Origin: CAYFVR01 sp046541515 | GTDB lineage: Bacteria; Desulfobacterota; Desulfobacteria; Desulfobacterales; Desulfococcaceae | Assembly (NCBI GenBank): GCA_046541515.1 | Contig: JBKHDD010000088.1 | Location: 1 to 19,267 of the forward strand | Length of the DNA stretch: 19,267 nucleotides | Direction of reading: 5' to 3' | Part shown: piece after piece, positions 16,146 to 19,267 of the stretch | Position numbering within the stretch: position 1 is the stretch's first letter | Layout of the letters: the number at the start of each line of letters is the position of its first letter | Program-made: the position numbers and the translations under genes | The notes under the pieces: generated by a model | Seen by the model: only the letters and a program-made list of their open reading frames with translations | Database searches by the model: none | What the model was told of the DNA's origin: nothing

Positions 16146-17041
16146 CAGGCGGCGATTTCCCGAAGGGCCTCCGCCAGTTCGGGATATTGAAAGCCGTATC
16201 CCTGGGTTTGCAGGGCCTCGGGAACGGCCCGCTGGCCGCCCAGCAGGACGTTGCTCATGTCGCCCAGGGCCATGCGCAGGACGAAGCCGGGCATGGGCAA
16301 AAACGCCGGGCGGTTGAGCACGCGTCCCAGGGTGCGGGCGAACTCTTTTTGGCGGACGTTCTCCGGGGCCACAAAGTTGAAGGGGCCTTCGGCGGACGGT
16401 TTTTCGATCAAAAACAGAATGGCCGAAATCAGGTCGTCGATATGGATCCAGGGAAACCACTGCTCCCCGTCGCCGATCGGACCGCCGAGGCCCATGCGAA
16501 AGGGCGGCAGCATTTGGCGCATGGCCCCGCCGTCCCGACCCAGAACCACGCCGAACCGGGTCGCCGCCACCCGGACGTTCCGGTCCCGGGCCGCCAGGGC
16601 TTCGTTTTCCCAGTCCACGGCCATCCGGCCCATGAAGTCGTCGCCCGGGGGGGAGTCCTCGTTCATCGCCTCGTCCCCCGGATCGGCGCCGTAAATCCCC
16701 ACGCCGGAGGCGCTGACAAGGACCGACTCGGCCGGCAGGACCGCCGCCAGATTCCGGGTGGTCAGAATGCGGCTGTCGTACATCTTTTGTTTGTGGGACT
16801 CGGTCCAATAGGCAAAGATGCTCCGTCCGGCCAGATTCACCGCCGCGTCGCTTTCGGCGGCCACGGTTTGCCAGTCGCCCGGCCTGGTGGTGTCGGCGGT
16901 GATGTATCGCAGCCGCTCGTCGTCGATTTCCGGGTGAAAAGCGCGGGTGCCGGTGGCGGCCGTTTCGTGGCCCTCCGCCAGCAGCCGACGCAGGAGACGG
17001 GTGCCCACAAATCCCGATCCCCCGGTGACGAATACCTTCAT
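16145..17041 (-). CDS. TIGR01777/YfcH-type NAD-dependent epimerase-like protein
   Basis: A 298-aa extended short-chain dehydrogenase-like protein. TGGSGFVG (6-13) is the dinucleotide-binding glycine motif. NLAGRSIFAYWTESHKQKM and SRILTTRNL follow as in the TIGR01777 family, then SASGVGIYG and the EDSPPGDDFMGR loop. The C-terminus (about 250-297) matches the DUF1731 tail (MPGFVLRMALGDMSNVLLGG, then GYGFQYPELAEAL). The family includes E. coli YfcH; its substrate is not established. The ATG at 17041 has GGGAGGC 5 nt upstream and follows the isomerase stop by 10 nt, so the two are co-transcribed. The stop overlaps the next gene by one base. Confidence 0.92.
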   Translation of the reverse strand: MKVFVTGGSGFVGTRLLRRLLAEGHETAATGTRAFHPEIDDERLRYITADTTRPGDWQTVAAESDAAVNLAGRSIFAYWTESHKQKMYDSRILTTRNLAAVLPAESVLVSASGVGIYGADPGDEAMNEDSPPGDDFMGRMAVDWENEALAARDRNVRVAATRFGVVLGRDGGAMRQMLPPFRMGLGGPIGDGEQWFPWIHIDDLISAILFLIEKPSAEGPFNFVAPENVRQKEFARTLGRVLNRPAFLPMPGFVLRMALGDMSNVLLGGQRAVPEALQTQGYGFQYPELAEALREIAA

Positions 17042-17051
17042 AACGCCTCCC

Positions 17052-17768
17052 TTATCCGATGTGAAACGCGCCGGATTCAATGTAAGGTCCGTCTTCCACG
17101 TCGATGGCGTGGAGCACGTCCTTGTAGAACCGTTGTTTCATCTCGGCGACCACGGCCCGTTTTTTGCGGATTTCTCCGGCGAAGGCCCGGGCGTCGTCCA
17201 TCAGGGCGTCGATATGCGCGGCTTTCAGAACGATTCGTTCCCGTTCGCATTCCTCCGCCGTCAGGCGGACGCCAAGATGATGCATGCGTTCCAACGTAGC
17301 CATGGGGATGGCTTTTTTCAACAAGGCCAGCATGCCGGGCAAAAACGGAATGCCCAGGTCCACTTCGGGAAAGCAGAAGTAGCCCCGATCGGAGCGCATG
17401 AACCGGAAGTCGAAGGCGCAACTCCAGATGGCCCCGCCGGCGAAGGCGTGGCCGGTGATGGCCGCCACGGTGATCAGCGGGCTGGTCACCGTGCGCCGGA
17501 AGAGCTGGTTCAGCTGGTGGAAAAAGGCCTTGGCGGTTTCCACGTCGCCTTTTTGGATGATGGGAACCAGCCACTCCAGGTCGATGCCGTTGGAAAAAAT
17601 TTTTTCATGGGCGGAATGGACGATCAGCGTGGCGGCATCGGTGTTCATCTCGATGGCGTCCAGCGTTTCGATGAATGCGCTCAAAAAATCCGGGTTGAAT
17701 CGGTTTTCCCCGTCGTTGAGCGTGATCACCGCCACATGATCCTGCAGTTCGTAGGTCACCCGTTCCAT
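17052..17768 (-). CDS. Enoyl-CoA hydratase/isomerase family protein, probably an isomerase
   Basis: A 238-aa crotonase-fold protein acting on acyl-CoA thioesters. The oxyanion-hole segments are present: IFSNGIDLEWL (57-67) and GHAFAGGA (106-113). Only one of the two hydratase glutamates is present: Glu135 (FCFPEVDLGIPF) aligns with the second, whereas the first site, normally in GGGxE, reads AGGAIWS. A single Glu plus the FSNGxDL motif is the pattern of delta3,delta2-enoyl-CoA isomerases, including the plant peroxisomal type, so isomerase rather than hydratase is favoured. The ATG at 17768 has GGGAGGGG about 6 nt upstream. A good promoter lies at 17843-17871. It leads an operon with the epimerase and the small Cys-rich protein. 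Confidence 0.88.
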   Translation of the reverse strand: MERVTYELQDHVAVITLNDGENRFNPDFLSAFIETLDAIEMNTDAATLIVHSAHEKIFSNGIDLEWLVPIIQKGDVETAKAFFHQLNQLFRRTVTSPLITVAAITGHAFAGGAIWSCAFDFRFMRSDRGYFCFPEVDLGIPFLPGMLALLKKAIPMATLERMHHLGVRLTAEECERERIVLKAAHIDALMDDARAFAGEIRKKRAVVAEMKQRFYKDVLHAIDVEDGPYIESGAFHIG

Positions 17769-17806
17769 CGTTTTCCCCTCCCGTCGCGGCCGAATGTGGT
17801 TGAATT

Positions 17807-17818
17807 CCAGAGGTCTGG
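17807..17818. promoter_or_regulatory. Possible operator dyad in the isomerase leader
   Basis: CCAGA-GG-TCTGG is a perfect 5-bp dyad. It lies between the promoter at 17843-17871 and the start codon, about 20-30 nt into the predicted transcript, where a repressor could act. No regulator gene is adjacent and the dyad is short. Confidence 0.25.
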
Positions 17819-17842
17819 TCGAATTGGGTTTCGGTTTCGGGA

Positions 17843-17871
17843 ATGCTATCATCGGCCGAGAAGCCCGTCAA
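17843..17871 (-). promoter_or_regulatory. Sigma-70 type promoter for the isomerase-epimerase operon
   Basis: On the minus strand, TTGACG (17871-17866) and TAGCAT (17848-17843) are separated by exactly 17 nt, matching five and four of six consensus bases. Predicted transcription starts near 17836, giving a leader of about 68 nt before the isomerase ATG. Confidence 0.6.
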
Positions 17872-17884
17872 CGAAGTCCGAAGC

Positions 17885-17920
17885 AAAAAAAAGCCGCGCC
17901 CGAAGGCGCGGCTTTTTTTT
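17885..17920 (-). terminator. Strong rho-independent terminator of the selenoprotein gene
   Basis: On the minus strand, GCCGCGCC-TTCG-GGCGCGGC is followed by eight T. The stem also extends through an A/T run, giving 16 perfect pairs in all. The loop is a C(UUCG)G tetraloop in this orientation, an especially stable form, and CGAA in the other. It starts 19 nt after the selenoprotein stop. T-runs on both strands mean it could work both ways. Confidence 0.9.
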
Positions 17921-17939
17921 TGATCGGGGAAGGGCCGAA

Positions 17940-18275
17940 TCAGTGACAGCCGCCGTTCCCGCTTCCACAGGCGGAACAGGCGCTCCCGGTGTTGAATTCA
18001 ACGCCGCAGGAGAGCTTGAAGCCCATGTGTTGAAAATCGACTTTGATCGGCCGTACTTTGCCCAGAAAATCGTCGTCCACCAGAAAGGTGAAGCCGTCGA
18101 TTTCGAATTTCTGGTCGTTGTCTCGCGGCTCATCCAGAGCCAGCGCAAGGGATGGGCCCGCTCAGCCGCCTTCGTTGAGAAAAACCCGGATGGGCTGCGG
18201 CTCGCGACCCTGGAAGTATTCCGTGATCTGCTCGGTCGCCGCGGGGGTGACTTCCAATGGTGTCTCTTCGGACAT
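17940..18275 (-). CDS. HesB/IscA-like selenoprotein with in-frame UGA (Sec38)
   Basis: Reads as 111 residues if the TGA at 18164-18162 is selenocysteine. Before it: MSEETPLEVTPAATEQITEY and then IRVFLNEGG; after it: AGPSLALALDEP, GFTFLVDDDFLGKV, GFKLSCGVEFNTGSA and CSACGSGNGGCH, then TGA. This is a complete HesB/IscA fold. In IscA the residue after the GG of the first motif is Cys35, which binds iron or [Fe-S]; here the UGA sits at that site. The C-terminal ligands read CSAC (Cys100, Cys103) instead of CGCG, with a further Cys90 and Cys110. HesB-like selenoproteins are a known bacterial family in anaerobes and delta-proteobacteria. The ATG at 18275 has AAGGAGGA 6 nt upstream. The gene is monocistronic, between a promoter and a strong terminator. 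Its role, redox or Fe-S handling, is unproven. Confidence 0.92.
18126..18164 (-). promoter_or_regulatory. Candidate bacterial SECIS element with its UGA codon
   Basis: Downstream of the UGA (18164-18162) the message forms GGCUC-UGGAU-GAGCC: 5' arm 18141-18137, loop 18136-18132, 3' arm 18131-18127, extendable by one U-G pair. The apical loop begins 26 nt after the UGA and has G at its second position. Both fit the published bacterial SECIS model (loop roughly 16-37 nt from UGA, G among the first two loop bases). SelB would bind here to deliver Sec-tRNA. Confidence 0.7.
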
Positions 18276-18310
18276 GTTGTTTCCTCCTTGCCAATTCAAG
18301 ATGCCGGATA

Positions 18311-18339
18311 GCTATAGGCGGGACAATTGAAAATGTCAA
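18311..18339 (-). promoter_or_regulatory. Sigma-70 promoter of the selenoprotein gene
   Basis: On the minus strand, consensus TTGACA (18339-18334) and TATAGC (18316-18311) are separated by exactly 17 nt. Transcription should begin near 18304, about 28 nt before the ATG. It is the best promoter match in the window. Confidence 0.75.
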
Positions 18340-18393
18340 TGCTCAAAAGCCTCGTCATTGAAACGGAAAAGGACCGGGAAATGGCCCGTTTCC

Positions 18394-18433
18394 AAAAATA
18401 AAAACGTCCGATTCGGGAAATTCCAATCGGACG
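18394..18433 (-). terminator. Rho-independent terminator downstream of lysC
   Basis: On the minus strand, a perfect 9-bp stem CGTCCGATT/AATCGGACG (18433-18425 with 18413-18405) encloses GGAA-A-TTCC as a second small stem. TTTTTATTTTT (18404-18394) follows immediately. It ends leftward transcription from lysC before the selenoprotein promoter. Confidence 0.85.
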
Positions 18434-18463
18434 CTCCCCAATAGATGCCCGGTGTTGGGTGGG

Positions 18464-18485
18464 GCGGCCCGCCCGCGGGGGCCGC
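18464..18485. repeat. GC-rich hairpin in the lysC 3' region
   Basis: A 7-bp perfect stem GCGGCCC/GGGCCGC encloses a loop that itself contains CCGCGG. It lies about 30 nt upstream of the terminator on the lysC transcript. With a TTGACA at 18548-18543 and a poor -10, it could be part of a short separate RNA, but a 3'-UTR structure is the simpler reading. Confidence 0.4.
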
Positions 18486-18582
18486 TCCTTTGATTCAACT
18501 TTTCGATTCCAACCTGCCTAAAATTACCGTTTCCCTTCGATCTGTCAAGAATCTCCGCCGACGGAGGCCGGACGGTCCCTTT

Positions 18583-18681
18583 TCAGGGGACCATCGCGAA
18601 TTCCCGCCACAAAACCAGCCCCGCCAGCAGCGCGGCGATCAGCAGAACCGCCGGAAGGGCGCCCGGTCGGAAACGGCGCAC
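18583..18681 (-). CDS. Possible 32-aa single-pass membrane peptide
   Basis: A GTG-started frame 4 nt after the lysC stop. It encodes a basic N-terminus (RRFRPG), a long hydrophobic helix (about residues 9-25, rich in Leu, Ala and Val) and a short tail. AAGGAG inside the last lysC codons lies 10 nt upstream of the GTG. Codon third positions are GC-rich, as in neighbouring genes. It ends inside a GGTCCC/GGGACC hairpin (18592-18574). Very short frames can arise by chance in high-GC DNA, so this is tentative. I recognise no family. Confidence 0.4.
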   Translation of the reverse strand: MRRFRPGALPAVLLIAALLAGLVLWREFAMVP

Positions 18682-18685
18682 CGCT

Positions 18686-19267
18686 TCATATCTCCTTGTC
18701 CAGATCGAAGGCGGAGTGGAGCGCCCGCACGGCCAGCTCGGCGTATTTTTCCGTGATGACGCAGGAGATGGCGATTTCCGAAGTGGAGATCATCCGGATG
18801 TTGATGTTCTCCGCCGCCAGGGTGGAAAACATTTTGGAGGCGACGCCGGCGTGGCTTTTCATTCCCACGCCCACGACGCTGATCTTGGCGATGCCGTCGT
18901 CGCCAAACACGCCGTCCGCGCCGATTTCCCGGGCCACGGCCTCCTCGATCTCCAGGGCGGCGGCCAGGTCGGTTCGCGGCACGGTGAAGGCGATGTCGTT
19001 TTTCCCCTCCTTGGGGGACGACTGGATGATGATGTCCACGTTGATGCCGGCGTCGGCCACCGGCGTCAGCACCTTGGCGGCGATGCCGGGCTGGTCGGGC
19101 ACGCCCTTGATCAGCACCCGGGCGTCTTTTTTGGAGCAGGTGACGCCGGAGACCACCACCCGTTCCATATCGGGGTTTTCGGCGAGGACCATGGTTCCCT
19201 CCTCTTCGGAAAAGGATGAGCGGACGTGCACGGGCACGTTGTATTTTTTGGCGAATTCCACCGACCG
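18686..19267 (-). CDS. lysC: Aspartate kinase, C-terminal part with two ACT domains (truncated by window edge)
   Basis: Catalyses the first step of the aspartate pathway to Lys, Thr and Met, phosphorylating aspartate. Only the last 193 residues are present; the gene continues beyond 19267 in frame. The fragment opens with RSVEFAKKYNVPVHVRSSF, the end of the kinase domain. ACT1 follows (about residues 45-115: VSGVTCSKKDARVLIKGVPD, then GIAAKVLTPVADAGINVDII). ACT2 comes next (about 125-190: AKISVVGVGMKSHAGVASKM, then LAAENINIRMISTSEIAISC). These regulatory domains usually bind lysine and/or threonine; which one cannot be told here. An internal GTG at 19261 is not the true start. The stop is followed by a possible 32-aa peptide and a terminator. 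Confidence 0.95.
   Translation of the reverse strand, partial: RSVEFAKKYNVPVHVRSSFSEEEGTMVLAENPDMERVVVSGVTCSKKDARVLIKGVPDQPGIAAKVLTPVADAGINVDIIIQSSPKEGKNDIAFTVPRTDLAAALEIEEAVAREIGADGVFGDDGIAKISVVGVGMKSHAGVASKMFSTLAAENINIRMISTSEIAISCVITEKYAELAVRALHSAFDLDKEI

Noticed and set aside
17940..18161. The part after the UGA read as a pseudogene caused by a nonsense mutation
   Set aside because: The frame is intact and conserved on both sides of a single TGA at a Cys-equivalent site, with a SECIS-like hairpin and intact expression signals. Selenocysteine explains all of this.
16947..18311. Plus-strand open frame spanning the selenoprotein and isomerase genes
   Set aside because: It crosses a strong terminator and two minus-strand promoters, and its product has no family features. 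The opposite strand holds conserved proteins.
1..19267. tRNA, rRNA, CRISPR arrays, transposases and integrases
   Set aside because: No cloverleaf, spaced direct-repeat array or DDE/integrase motif was found on either strand by reading.

Overview
The window comes from a high-GC Gram-negative bacterium. KdsD (Kdo/LPS pathway), two lipoproteins with lipobox-like signals and an OmpA-like domain point to an outer membrane. A HesB/IscA-like protein with an in-frame UGA read as selenocysteine, next to hybrid-kinase and HD-GYP signalling, suggests an anaerobic Desulfobacterota-type (deltaproteobacterial) lineage. That placement is inferred; no rRNA or other marker gene is present. Apart from msrAB, every gene I can support lies on the minus strand.

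Layout, left to right. (1) 211-1371, plus strand: an exported MsrA-MsrB fusion for repair of oxidised methionine. (2) 1383-1495: a short palindromic element containing the likely terminator of a leftward MFS transporter (1563-2798). (3) 2844-4391: a lower-GC three-gene cassette with overlapping or near-contiguous genes: a TIGR04255-type protein, a 118-aa protein with an antitoxin-like C-terminus, and a PIN/VapC-type nuclease. (4) 4489-8856: a leftward run of nitroreductase, DUF4468-like lipoprotein, kdsD, a phosphofructokinase and RNase HI with an N-terminal hybrid-binding domain. (5) 9032-15216: a four-gene leftward signalling operon made of an exported coiled-coil protein, an OmpA-like lipoprotein, a CHASE8-type hybrid histidine kinase (two receivers and an HPt) and a REC-HD-GYP response regulator. 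Three of its genes are joined at two ATGA overlaps. (6) 15217-15941: a 725-nt gap with no supportable gene but several strong hairpins. (7) 15942-17768: an operon of enoyl-CoA isomerase-like protein, TIGR01777/YfcH-type epimerase and a small Cys-rich membrane protein. (8) 17940-18275: the selenoprotein gene, with its own promoter, a SECIS-like hairpin and a UUCG-loop terminator. (9) 18583-19267: the 3' part of aspartate kinase (lysC), followed by a possible 32-aa membrane peptide and a terminator.

The most notable item is the selenoprotein. Conventional gene calling stops at the UGA at 18162-18164, and the cysteine-rich C-terminal two thirds would be lost. The lower-GC TIGR04255/antitoxin-like/PIN cassette is the best candidate for an undescribed accessory system. 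The signalling operon looks like an envelope-sensing pathway with cyclic-di-GMP hydrolysis as its output.
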